64,000 bases of DNA from Christensenella minuta (GTDB taxonomy: Bacteria > Bacillota > Clostridia > Christensenellales > Christensenellaceae): contig NZ_CP029256.1 in assembly GCF_003628755.1 (NCBI RefSeq), positions 391,585 through 455,584 of the forward strand. The letters run 5' to 3'. Numbering within the stretch: the stretch's first letter is position 1; the number at the start of each line of letters is the position of its first letter. The notes under the pieces are model-generated. The model had not been told where the DNA came from, did no database searches, and worked only from the letters and a program-made list of their open reading frames with translations. Positions 17,115 through 25,238 of the stretch are shown piece after piece. The position numbers and the translations under genes are program-made.

Positions 17115-18098
17115 GTGAAAAATGAAATGACAGTTGAAACAAAAAAACGGCATAAGAAATCATTCCTGAGCACTTTGCTGGGCATCCCCGAGGTAACGAT
17201 CGTTCTGTTCATCGTCATTGTAGCCGTCTTTATCGGTGTCCAGTCGAGCACGTTCTTTACGGGCACCAATATGTTGAACATCACCAAGCAGATCGCGGTG
17301 AACGGAATCATGTCGGTGGGAATGATGCTCGCCATTATCGCAAAGGGCGTAGACCTTTCGATCGGCTCGATGCTTGCCCTTGTATGTGCGGTGGCAGGAT
17401 CGTTTATCGGTATCGGCGCACCGGCGTGGGCCGTCCTGCTGATCTGCCTTGCGCTCGGCGCGGCCTGCGGTTTCCTGAACGGTTTTTTGATCGTAAAGCT
17501 GCGGGTAATGCCGATCATCGTCACACTGGGTACGATGAACATTTTCCGGGGGATCGCCTACGTATATTCCGGCGGGAAATGGACGACGAACCTGCCCAAG
17601 GACTTCCTTGTGATGGGAAACGATTTCGCGCCGGCGGTCATCCTTGCGGCGGTCATCATCCTCTTCGCGATCATTATGAAGTATACGAGGTTCGGCCGGT
17701 ATGTCTATGCGATCGGCAGCAATGAGGATTCGGCACGCCTTGCCGGGATCCGCGTCGATAAAACGAAAGAAATGATCTATATGTGTTCGGGACTGCTGAC
17801 CGGCCTTGCAGCGATGATCTTCATCGGACGCACGGGCGCGATCCAGCCGAGCGCAGGCGTGGGCTATGAAATGGACGCGATTGGCGCGGTTGTGCTTGGC
17901 GGCGTCAGCTTCCTCGGCGGGAAGGGTTCCGTATTGGGCACGCTGCTTGGGGCAATCCTTATGGGACTGCTGATGAACGGCATGACGCTGCTTAAAATAT
18001 CGGCCAATTACCAGGGCCTTATCACCGGGGTGGTTATCATACTGGCCTTGCTGCTCGATACGGCAAGAACATTATATAAGGAAAGGAGAAGACAGTAA
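17115..18098 (+). CDS. Sugar ABC transporter permease 1 (RbsC type)
   Basis: This 327-residue polytopic membrane protein belongs to the RbsC/XylH family. It has the characteristic GVDLSIGSMLALV, LGTMNIFRGIAYVYSGG and AIGSNEDSARLAGI segments and a C-terminal GGVSFLGGKGSVLGTLLGAILMG coupling region. It starts at GTG 17115 with AGGAGG upstream. Together with the second permease it probably forms a heterodimeric channel, which is less common than the single-permease arrangement seen in island 2. Confidence 0.93.
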   Translation: MKNEMTVETKKRHKKSFLSTLLGIPEVTIVLFIVIVAVFIGVQSSTFFTGTNMLNITKQIAVNGIMSVGMMLAIIAKGVDLSIGSMLALVCAVAGSFIGIGAPAWAVLLICLALGAACGFLNGFLIVKLRVMPIIVTLGTMNIFRGIAYVYSGGKWTTNLPKDFLVMGNDFAPAVILAAVIILFAIIMKYTRFGRYVYAIGSNEDSARLAGIRVDKTKEMIYMCSGLLTGLAAMIFIGRTGAIQPSAGVGYEMDAIGAVVLGGVSFLGGKGSVLGTLLGAILMGLLMNGMTLLKISANYQGLITGVVIILALLLDTARTLYKERRRQ

Positions 18099-19093
18099 TG
18101 CAGAAGCTGAATTCTCAGAAATCGAACGTTTTCTCGAAATTTGGATATGAAATCGCCCTGCTGATCTTTTTGGCCGCATGGTTCGTTATCATGGGGATCG
18201 CAAACCAGAGCTTCCTTACCGCAAACAATATCGTTACGGTAATTACCCGCATCAGTGAAGTGGCGATCGTCGCGGTGGGCATGACGATCGTAATCATCGC
18301 CGGCGGATTCGACCTTTCGGTGGGAACCGTAATGGCGATCGTTCCCGCGGTTATGGGGCTTTGCTACGGCATGGGAATGAATTTCGCGCTTGCGATTATT
18401 CTGGCAGTCGTTATTGCGGCGGTGATCGGCCTGCTGAACGGCGTATTGATCGCCAAGGCGCGTTTCCAGCCTATCATCGGTACGCTTGCGACTATGACGG
18501 CGCTCCGCAGTATTATATATGTCATCACGGACGGCCGCCCAGTCAGCAGCTTCCCGGAGGGATACGAGGGACTTGCGCACGGGAGCCTCGCCGGAATTCC
18601 GATCCCGATCATTTTGATGGTTGTGGTGGCGGTAGCGTTCGCGTGGGTCATGACGTCCACAAAGTTCGGGCGTTTCGTGTATGCCACGGGCGGAAATCCA
18701 AAAGCAGCAAATATTTCCGGGATCAATACGGACCGGATAACGATTATGGTCTATGTGCTGAGCGCGCTTCTTTCCGCGCTTGCGGGCATCATCTTTTCTT
18801 CTCGCCTTATTTCGGCGTCCCCGGATGCGGGCACAAACACAGCGTTTGACGTGGTAACGGCAGCCCTGCTCGGCGGGACAAGCATCGCGGGCGGCAAGGG
18901 GAATATTCCCGGGACCATTATCGGGGTCCTGATACTGAATTTTATTATCAATGGGTTCAATCTTCTTGGAATCAATGCCTACTGGCAAATGATATTCATG
19001 GGCTGCGTACTGCTTGTTGCAGTCGGTTATGATTCAAGACGCCGCAGCGGAGGATCCAAAACAAAGAAACACAAAGCGGCGGCAAACGTATAA
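18098..19093 (+). CDS. Sugar ABC transporter permease 2 (RbsC type)
   Basis: This 331-residue RbsC-family permease has GGFDLSVGTVMAIVPAV, TLATMTALRSIIYVITDG, ATGGNPKAANISGI and ALLGGTSIAGGKGNIPGTIIG. The ATG overlaps the stop of permease 1 by one base (TAATG). The C-terminal tail (after about residue 315) is basic and cytoplasmic. It partners permease 1, the ATPase and the lipoprotein receptor downstream. Confidence 0.93.
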   Translation: MQKLNSQKSNVFSKFGYEIALLIFLAAWFVIMGIANQSFLTANNIVTVITRISEVAIVAVGMTIVIIAGGFDLSVGTVMAIVPAVMGLCYGMGMNFALAIILAVVIAAVIGLLNGVLIAKARFQPIIGTLATMTALRSIIYVITDGRPVSSFPEGYEGLAHGSLAGIPIPIILMVVVAVAFAWVMTSTKFGRFVYATGGNPKAANISGINTDRITIMVYVLSALLSALAGIIFSSRLISASPDAGTNTAFDVVTAALLGGTSIAGGKGNIPGTIIGVLILNFIINGFNLLGINAYWQMIFMGCVLLVAVGYDSRRRSGGSKTKKHKAAANV

Positions 19094-19209
19094 AAAAGGC
19101 AGGCCTGGGGGGGAGGTGGTACGCGAAAACGACGGTTTAACTGGAAAGGACCGCATATGCGGCCGAAGAATGAAAGATGTAAAAATATGGTACAAATAAG
19201 GAGAAAAAA

Positions 19210-20298
19210 ATGAAAAAATACAAATTATTGGTAGCATTTGTAGTTGTGGCGATCATGGTTATGTCCGTAATCGGATGTTCCGCTGAGGCCCCGGCAGAGA
19301 GCCCGGCCCCGGCCGAAAGCACGGCGGCGGAGAGCGCGGCCCCGGCGGAAAGCTCTGGAGCAGAAGCCCCGCAGGCAGCCGACGGAGAGCCTTATAAAAT
19401 CGGCATCGTTGTAAAGCAGATGGGTGCGCCTTACTTTGACTATGCGGCGGAAGGCGCTAAAAAAGCGGCCGCCGAGATGGGTGCTGAGATCATCTCCTAT
19501 ACCGGACCTTCTTCTGAGGACGTGAACCAGGAAATCACATTTATCGAAGACCTGATTACTCAGGGCGCCGATGCAATCCTTGTTTCCACGGCGGACAGCA
19601 CGGCGATCATTCCGACGATCAATAAGGCGATGGAAGCGGGCGTCGCGGTATTTACTTTTGATATCGACGCTCCCGACAGCGAAAGGCTGTTCTGCGTAAC
19701 GGCAGGCAACGCACAGGAAAGCGGCGCGGCGATCGGCGAGAGTCTTGCAAAGCAGATTGACGGCAAAGGGCAGGTTGCGCTCCTGACGGGCGGCCTTGGC
19801 TCGGAAACGCTGAACCAGAGGCTGGATGCGATCAAAGAAGTGCTGGCCGGTTACCCGGATATCGAAATCGTGGCAACGGAAGCCTGCGACGATAACTTTG
19901 AGAAATGCGTATCCCAGGCGGAGAACCTGATCCAGACCTATCCAGACCTTAAGGCGTTCGCGGGCGTATCGTCCGTAAATCCGCCGGCGGCGGCAATGGC
20001 GATCCAGTCCGCAGGAAAAACGGGTGAGATCATCTCGCTTGGAATAGGCCTTCCGTCCCAGTGCGCGGAATATGTGGATGCGGGGATTATCCCGGAGCTG
20101 ACGCTGTGGGATCCCGGCGTGATGGGCTATGACGCGGTTGCGGCGGCTGTCAATTACCTCAAGGACGGAAGCCTTCCGCAGGACGGACAGGATTACGGTG
20201 AATACGGCGGCAAGCTGATCGTGGCCGAAGGTGAAACAGTCGGCTATATCCCGAGCATTATCTTCACCAAGGATAACGTACACGATTACGAATTCTAA
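19210..20298 (+). CDS. Sugar-binding lipoprotein of island 1 importer
   Basis: This 362-residue periplasmic-binding-protein family 4 receptor has a signal peptide ending in SVIGC (Cys23), so it should be lipid-anchored outside the cell. A linker of repeated APAES-like units follows, then the binding domain starting at YKIGIVVKQMGAPYFDYAAEGAKKAA. Sequences such as DAILVSTADSTAIIPTI and ALLTGGLGSETLNQRLDAIKEVL are typical of ribose/autoinducer-type receptors. It delivers ligand to the two upstream permeases. A strong hairpin follows the stop codon. Confidence 0.93.
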   Translation: MKKYKLLVAFVVVAIMVMSVIGCSAEAPAESPAPAESTAAESAAPAESSGAEAPQAADGEPYKIGIVVKQMGAPYFDYAAEGAKKAAAEMGAEIISYTGPSSEDVNQEITFIEDLITQGADAILVSTADSTAIIPTINKAMEAGVAVFTFDIDAPDSERLFCVTAGNAQESGAAIGESLAKQIDGKGQVALLTGGLGSETLNQRLDAIKEVLAGYPDIEIVATEACDDNFEKCVSQAENLIQTYPDLKAFAGVSSVNPPAAAMAIQSAGKTGEIISLGIGLPSQCAEYVDAGIIPELTLWDPGVMGYDAVAAAVNYLKDGSLPQDGQDYGEYGGKLIVAEGETVGYIPSIIFTKDNVHDYEF

Positions 20299-20326
20299 AC
20301 CCGAAGCTATGAGCAACATGCCGGAG

Positions 20327-20358
20327 CCATGCCGCCGGGGAGGAGCCCGGCGGCATGG
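20327..20358 (+). repeat. Stable intercistronic hairpin after the sugar receptor
   Basis: CCATGCCGCCGGG (20327-20339) pairs perfectly with CCCGGCGGCATGG (20346-20358) around a 6-nt loop. No T-run follows, so it is more likely an mRNA-stabilising or processing hairpin than a terminator. Confidence 0.6.
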
Positions 20359-20400
20359 GCCGGCGAATGGCACGAATCCAGAATGGAAGGGAAGAAAGAT

Positions 20401-21426
20401 ATGAAAGAACTGAGAATGGGCATCGTCGGCGCAGGAATCTGGGGAGAAACGCACGCCAGCATCTATAACGAACACCCCTTTGCGCAAACGGTTGCGATCT
20501 GTGACAAAGACAAGGCAAAGGCGGAAGCCTTGGCCGCGAAATTCGGCGTAGGGGAAGTTTATACGGACTACAGGGAAATGGCGGAAAAATCAAGCTGTGA
20601 CGCAATTGCGATTGTCACCCCTGATTTTCTGCATGCCGATATTGCCATTGCGTGCGCGAACGCGAAAAAGGACTTGCTGATTGAAAAGCCGCTGGCTACC
20701 ACGCGCGAGGACGTGATGAACATGATGGAAGCGTTTGAGAGAAATCACGTCCGCGCGATGGTAGACCTCCACAATAGGTGGAACCCCACCGTGAATACGG
20801 CAAAGCAATCGATCGACGCGGGGAACCTCGGCACGCCATACAGCGCCTACGGCCGTCTCAACGACATCAAGTGGGTTGCAACAGACATGCTGTCGTGGGC
20901 CGCGAAGTCCTCGATCCTGTGGTTTCTCGGGAGCCATTGCCTCGATACGCTCCGCTGGCTCATGGGCAGTGAGGTGGAACGCGTTTATGCCGTCTCCCGC
21001 GAAGGCGTACTGAAGAAGCTCGGGGTGGACGTACCGGATATGTATCTTACGACAATCGAATTCAAAAACGGTGGGATTGCACAGATGGAAAACGGGTGGA
21101 TCACACCGAACGCGAACACCTGTATCAATGACATCAAGTTCACGGTGCTGGGTACGGACGGTATGATTAACATCGACTGCTCCAGCCACAACATGATTCA
21201 GGAAGTGACGGACAAAAAAGTAACGACGCCTGATATTATCGTAAGAAACCGTGTAGACGGAAAAGTAAAAGGATTTGCCTATGAAAGCATCCGTTCTTTC
21301 GTGGACCGCCTGATCGACGGGAAACCGTTCCTCGTGAGCACGGAAGATGCGGCCAATACCTCGCTGGCGCTTCTGGCGGTGCTGGAGTCCGCAGAGAAGA
21401 GGGAACCGGTGACAGTGAAATATTAA
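20401..21426 (+). CDS. Gfo/Idh/MocA-family oxidoreductase
   Basis: This 341-residue NAD(P)-dependent dehydrogenase has a Rossmann domain starting at MGIVGAGIWG. The family's EKP motif (LLIEKPLATT) is present. The second half is the GFO_IDH_MocA alpha/beta domain, with HNRWNPTV and the histidine-bearing FLGSHCLDTLRWL. Members oxidise inositol, sugars, sugar-keto forms or sugar nucleotides. The ATG at 20401 places the glycine loop at the usual distance from the N-terminus. It lies between the importer receptor and the NagB-like gene and so probably acts on the imported sugar. Confidence 0.92.
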   Translation: MKELRMGIVGAGIWGETHASIYNEHPFAQTVAICDKDKAKAEALAAKFGVGEVYTDYREMAEKSSCDAIAIVTPDFLHADIAIACANAKKDLLIEKPLATTREDVMNMMEAFERNHVRAMVDLHNRWNPTVNTAKQSIDAGNLGTPYSAYGRLNDIKWVATDMLSWAAKSSILWFLGSHCLDTLRWLMGSEVERVYAVSREGVLKKLGVDVPDMYLTTIEFKNGGIAQMENGWITPNANTCINDIKFTVLGTDGMINIDCSSHNMIQEVTDKKVTTPDIIVRNRVDGKVKGFAYESIRSFVDRLIDGKPFLVSTEDAANTSLALLAVLESAEKREPVTVKY

Positions 21427-21736
21427 GACCCATGTCGTTTTCTTCTTTCGGGCGGAGGATACCGGTCGTTTCCTCCGCTCCGGGGAAGCGAAGCCGGGGT
21501 ATACCGGCACAAGCGGGATGTGAATATTTTTCGGACCCGCGGCGGCAGGACGGAATACGGGAGATATTCCGGCCGGAAGCAGCGGTGAAACGCAAAAGCT
21601 GCCGGAAAGGCAGGGCGCTGACGCAGGCCCGGCGCGCCCCGGGTATATGACCGCCGGAGAATGAAAGACACCGGACCCGCGCGTGCGGGCGTTCGGATCA
21701 AATATATGCAAACAATAAAAATCAGAGGTGGAAATC
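21427..21736 (+). other. G+C-rich, hairpin-rich spacer without a gene
   Basis: No convincing coding sequence is seen in these 310 bp. Several hairpins can form: GCGGAGGA/TCCTCCGC (21452-21459, 21471-21478), GGAATA/TATTCC (around 21552-21570) and CCCGC/GCGGG (around 21676-21690). There is no T-run that would make a clean terminator. The last 40 bp become A/T-rich and carry the GAGGTGG ribosome site of the next gene. Confidence 0.4.
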
Positions 21737-22687
21737 ATGGATCTATTATCGACAATCAAAAATTCCAACATGGAATATTTTTTTCCCAAGGGCTGGGATC
21801 TCAGGAAAATAGACGGGTGCTGCGCGCACAGGCCGGAAGAAATCTTTGAAAAGCAGGAATTCTGGAACGACGGCTTTAAACCTGTGATGTGCGAGAACAA
21901 TACGACCTTTGGTATGATGATGGGGCATGAAATCGCCCTTACCATCAAGCGGGCAAAGGACGCAGGGGAAAAACTCGCCCTGATCCTGCCGGTGGGACCG
22001 ATGGGAATGTATGAATGGGCAGTGTATTTCCTGCGGGAATGGAATGTGGACTGCGGACACGTATATGGCTTTAATATGGACGAATGGAGCGACGAAACGG
22101 GGACGACGCTCGATAAAAACAACAACGGCTCCTTCCAGCATGCTATGGAACAAAGCTTTTACGGACCGCTCGGGGAATTGACCGTACCGGAAAACCAACG
22201 CAATTTCGCGACCCGGGAGAACCTTCCGGCCTATGGGGAAAAGATCGCGGCGCTGAAAAAAGAAGGCGCCAAGCTCGTTACCGTATTTGGGATCGGCAGG
22301 GTGTTCCATATTGCTTTCTGGGAACCGCATTTCGCGGGGGAATACGATTCCATCGGGGACTGGAAAAAGCAGACGCACAGGCTGGGGGCGCACCTGCATC
22401 CGCTTACTATTGAACAAAATGCGCTGCACAGCTTTAAGAGCAGAACCACGCAGGTTCCGGCTTTTGCCAACACGATTGGTCCCGGCCTATTCCTGCAGTC
22501 CGATAAAATTATCGGCGGCTGCGACGGATGCTACGACAGGGGGATGATGTGGCAGGGAATGTCGCTTTGGGTGGCGCTGCGCTACGGACCTGATATGTGG
22601 GTGCCTGCAAGCTTCATGCCCACGCTGCCCGGGAAACTGTTCTTTATTAGGGAGCTGGCTGGTCCGCTGGAAGCGGAATGCAACTGA
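21737..22687 (+). CDS. Glucosamine-6-phosphate deaminase/isomerase-like protein
   Basis: This 316-residue protein resembles the NagB/6-phosphogluconolactonase superfamily. It shows [20 protein letters not shown], then GFNMDEWSD (compare the F-N-x-D-E-Y of NagB) and [17 protein letters not shown], where NagB has GxGxxGHIAFNEP. It is longer than NagB (about 240-270 aa). The substitutions around the active site suggest a different substrate, perhaps an unphosphorylated or keto sugar. The ATG at 21737 follows GAGGTGG. It lies among dehydrogenase genes, with no sugar kinase nearby. Confidence 0.8.
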   Translation: MDLLSTIKNSNMEYFFPKGWDLRKIDGCCAHRPEEIFEKQEFWNDGFKPVMCENNTTFGMMMGHEIALTIKRAKDAGEKLALILPVGPMGMYEWAVYFLREWNVDCGHVYGFNMDEWSDETGTTLDKNNNGSFQHAMEQSFYGPLGELTVPENQRNFATRENLPAYGEKIAALKKEGAKLVTVFGIGRVFHIAFWEPHFAGEYDSIGDWKKQTHRLGAHLHPLTIEQNALHSFKSRTTQVPAFANTIGPGLFLQSDKIIGGCDGCYDRGMMWQGMSLWVALRYGPDMWVPASFMPTLPGKLFFIRELAGPLEAECN

Positions 22688-22720
22688 GCAGGGTGAAGAA
22701 ACAATAAGGAGACAGGCGCC

Positions 22721-23497
22721 ATGAAAAATAAATTTGACCTGAGCGGGAAGACCGCGGTTGTTACCGGAGCCGGGCAGGGGCTGGGGAAAGCGTTCGCGAA
22801 ATCCCTCGCCGAGGCGGGCGCGGAGGTGTTCCTCATGGCCCGCAACCTCGGCCGCCTGAAAGAAACGGCCCGGGCGATCGGCGAGGGGTGCGGCGGCAGG
22901 ACCCATGCCTGCGCGCTTGATATTACGGATGAGGAGAGCGTGAAGGCGGCGTGCCGGATGGTGACGGACACGGCGGGAAGGATCGATATCCTGGTCAACA
23001 ATGCGGCTGTCGGGCGGAGCAGCAAACGGCTGGAAGAGGAAACCCTCGGGGAATGGAACAGTATCCTGGGGACAAACCTGACGGGAACGTTCCTGATGAT
23101 GAAGCATGTGGGCAGGATCATGATTGCCCAGAAGAGCGGGAAGATCATCAACCTCGGTTCCATGACGGGACATGTTGCCATGCGCAACCCGACGATCGGG
23201 GCCTACGATGTATCTAAGGCGGGAATCGAATGCCTGACGCGGTTGATGGCAGGCGTATGGTCGGAATACAATATTACGGTCAACGCAATCTGCCCGGGCT
23301 ATTATATGACGGACATCAATAAAGACTATGTGCACGAGCATCCGGATTTTTATGAGGATTCCCTGAAGCAGATTCCGCTCAAAAAATGGGGAGAGCCGGA
23401 TGATATCGGCGATATTGCCGTGTTTATGGCATCTTCCGCATCCGACTATATGACGGGGGCGGTCCTCGTGACGGACGGCGGATATACGGTTTGGTGA
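22721..23497 (+). CDS. SDR-family oxidoreductase 2
   Basis: This 258-residue classical SDR has TGAGQGLGK near residues 14-22, NNAAVGRSS, the active-site Ser in LGSMTG, AYDVSKAGIE (Tyr-x3-Lys) and a C-terminal LVTDGGYTVW. It is similar in layout to the SDR at 14767, with the same YDVSK motif and aromatic C-terminus. The two may have arisen by duplication and may act on related polyols or sugar acids. It starts 33 bp after the NagB-like gene and is followed at once by a third SDR. Confidence 0.9.
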   Translation: MKNKFDLSGKTAVVTGAGQGLGKAFAKSLAEAGAEVFLMARNLGRLKETARAIGEGCGGRTHACALDITDEESVKAACRMVTDTAGRIDILVNNAAVGRSSKRLEEETLGEWNSILGTNLTGTFLMMKHVGRIMIAQKSGKIINLGSMTGHVAMRNPTIGAYDVSKAGIECLTRLMAGVWSEYNITVNAICPGYYMTDINKDYVHEHPDFYEDSLKQIPLKKWGEPDDIGDIAVFMASSASDYMTGAVLVTDGGYTVW

Positions 23498-23511
23498 AAG
23501 GAGAAAGCGCT

Positions 23512-24279
23512 GTGAAATTATCTGGAAAAATTGCGGCAGTAACAGGAGGAGGCGGCGGAATCGGCCGTGCGGCGGCGGAGACTTTCGCGCGGGAAGGCGC
23601 GGCCGTACTGATCCTGGAAAAAGACGAAAAGATGGGCAGGGAAACAGAAGAAAAAATAGCCGCGGACGGCGGCAGGGCGGAGTTTTTTGCACTCGATATT
23701 TCGGACTGGCAGAAGGTGCAGGATGTGTTTGGAGAAATTGGAGAAAAGTACGGTGGGATCGACGTTCTGTACAACAACGCCTCCGTATTCTGGGGAACAA
23801 AGGACGCCGCGCTCGATGTGCTTGACGTGGCTGTTTTTGAACAGATCATCCGTATCAACCTGTTTGGGATGATGTATTGCTCGAAAGCGGCGATCCCGCT
23901 GCTGAAAAAACGCGGCGGCGGAAGCATCATCAATACATCGTCGAGCTGCGGACTGATCGGCATCCCGAACTGCGACGCATACAGCGCGTCCAAAGGGGCG
24001 ACGATTTCTCTTACGCGGTCTATGGCGGTGGAATTCGGCCCGGAAAAAATACGTACGAACTGTATTGCGCCGGCAGCGATCCACACGCCGATGATTTATG
24101 AAAGCGACCTCAACAAGCCGACCTTTGACGAACAAAAGTTCCTGACGCAGGGAACGCCCATTAGGAGGTGGGGAACGGCGCAGGACATTGCCAATATTGC
24201 CCTGTTCCTGGCAAGCGATGACGCGAGTTATATGAACGGCGCGGTGCTTGTCGCCGACGGAGGTATCACGGTTTCGTAA
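23512..24279 (+). CDS. SDR-family oxidoreductase 3
   Basis: This 255-residue classical SDR has TGGGGGIGRAAAETF near residues 11-25, YNNASVFWG, the active-site Ser in NTSSSCG, AYSASKGATI (Tyr-x3-Lys) and a C-terminal LVADGGITVS. It belongs to the glucose/3-oxoacyl reductase-like branch and is less similar to the other two SDRs here. The GTG at 23512 has AAAGGAG 8 bp upstream. It follows SDR 2 closely and is probably co-transcribed. The substrate is unknown. Confidence 0.9.
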   Translation: MKLSGKIAAVTGGGGGIGRAAAETFAREGAAVLILEKDEKMGRETEEKIAADGGRAEFFALDISDWQKVQDVFGEIGEKYGGIDVLYNNASVFWGTKDAALDVLDVAVFEQIIRINLFGMMYCSKAAIPLLKKRGGGSIINTSSSCGLIGIPNCDAYSASKGATISLTRSMAVEFGPEKIRTNCIAPAAIHTPMIYESDLNKPTFDEQKFLTQGTPIRRWGTAQDIANIALFLASDDASYMNGAVLVADGGITVS

Positions 24280-24360
24280 ACCTCATATAGATATTGGAAG
24301 GATATGCGCGGGGCTTTTAGCGGGAGCCCCGCATGCGTATCCAAAGCAGGCGGAGAAGCG

Positions 24361-25191
24361 ATGAAAAAAATAACGATCGAAGACAAACGGAACGGAATCC
24401 TGGGGGAGGCGCTCCCGGATTACGGAGGGATGCTCACAAGGCTTCGCTATCATGGAAAAGAGATTATTTTCTTTGATGAAGCCGTACTTCATCAATCCAA
24501 TATCCTTGCGGGCGGCTGCCCGGTGCTTTTTCCTTTCCCGAGCAGGACCGCGGGAGATAGTTACCGGCTTGGCGAAAAAACCTATTCTATGCCTTTCCAC
24601 GGGCTTGTCAAATCGGCGCAGTTCGGCGTACAGGAAACGGCGGAAAACAGTGTGACGCTTTATATTACCAATCATGAAGCGTCAATGCGGGAGAATTTTC
24701 CTTTCGATTTCCGGCTGGAGCTTACCTATAAGGTTGAAGGGAATACCGCGTACTTTATAACGACGGTACGTAACCGCTCGAATGAACCCATGCCGCATTA
24801 TTTTGGCTGGCATCATTATTTTACCGCTTCGGACAAGTCGCGGTTCACATTGGAAGCAAACATGAAACGATATATAAATTATATCGACGGGGCGGAATAC
24901 TTAAACGACGGGGCGCCCGACCTTACGCAGCCGGGAGACTATGTTTTTTACGAAAAAAAACCGGGCGGCACGCAAATAGTAAACAGCGCGGACGGCTACA
25001 GGGCCGTTCTGGAAACGGATGATTCCTATGAAGCGCTGGTCGTGTGCACCCTGTTTGAAGGCAGGATCACGGCGGAGCCGTGGCTTGGCGTGCCGGACTC
25101 TATCAACAGGCAAAAATATGTGAAATGGGTCCCTCCGCACGAAAGCAGGCAATACTGCCTTGCGGTCAGGCTGTATGATATCGAAGGATAG
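24361..25191 (+). CDS. Aldose 1-epimerase family protein (mutarotase)
   Basis: This 276-residue galactose-mutarotase-like beta-sandwich protein has the family's catalytic histidines in PFHGLVKSA and GWHHYF and a conserved acidic motif near the C-terminus (RITAEPWLGVPDSINR). Such enzymes interconvert alpha and beta anomers of free sugars or hexose-6-phosphates. This suggests that island 1 handles a cyclic aldose or its oxidised derivative. The start at 24361 follows GGAG. It is the last gene of the island, before a strong bidirectional terminator. Confidence 0.87.
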   Translation: MKKITIEDKRNGILGEALPDYGGMLTRLRYHGKEIIFFDEAVLHQSNILAGGCPVLFPFPSRTAGDSYRLGEKTYSMPFHGLVKSAQFGVQETAENSVTLYITNHEASMRENFPFDFRLELTYKVEGNTAYFITTVRNRSNEPMPHYFGWHHYFTASDKSRFTLEANMKRYINYIDGAEYLNDGAPDLTQPGDYVFYEKKPGGTQIVNSADGYRAVLETDDSYEALVVCTLFEGRITAEPWLGVPDSINRQKYVKWVPPHESRQYCLAVRLYDIEG

Positions 25192-25221
25192 AAAAAGGAA
25201 TGGCGAAAGCCATTCCTTTTT
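25192..25221. terminator. Bidirectional terminator between mutarotase and amt
   Basis: AAAAAGGAATGGC and GCCATTCCTTTTT pair perfectly around a GAAA loop. It separates the convergent island 1 operon and the amt-glnB gene. Confidence 0.92.
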
Positions 25222-25238
25222 CGTAAGGCGTTTTGCTT

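Noticed and set aside
19014-19199. Small frame between permease 2 and the receptor gene
   Set aside because: It starts inside the permease gene, has no ribosome site of its own and encodes a Lys/Arg-rich sequence with no features.
20590-22125. A 511-codon open frame on the minus strand
   Set aside because: It is antisense to the Gfo/Idh gene, the spacer and the NagB-like gene, with a basic, low-complexity translation and no ribosome site.
22487-23800. A 437-codon open frame on the minus strand
   Set aside because: It is antisense to the NagB-like gene and two SDR genes that show full family motifs; no domain or start signal supports it.
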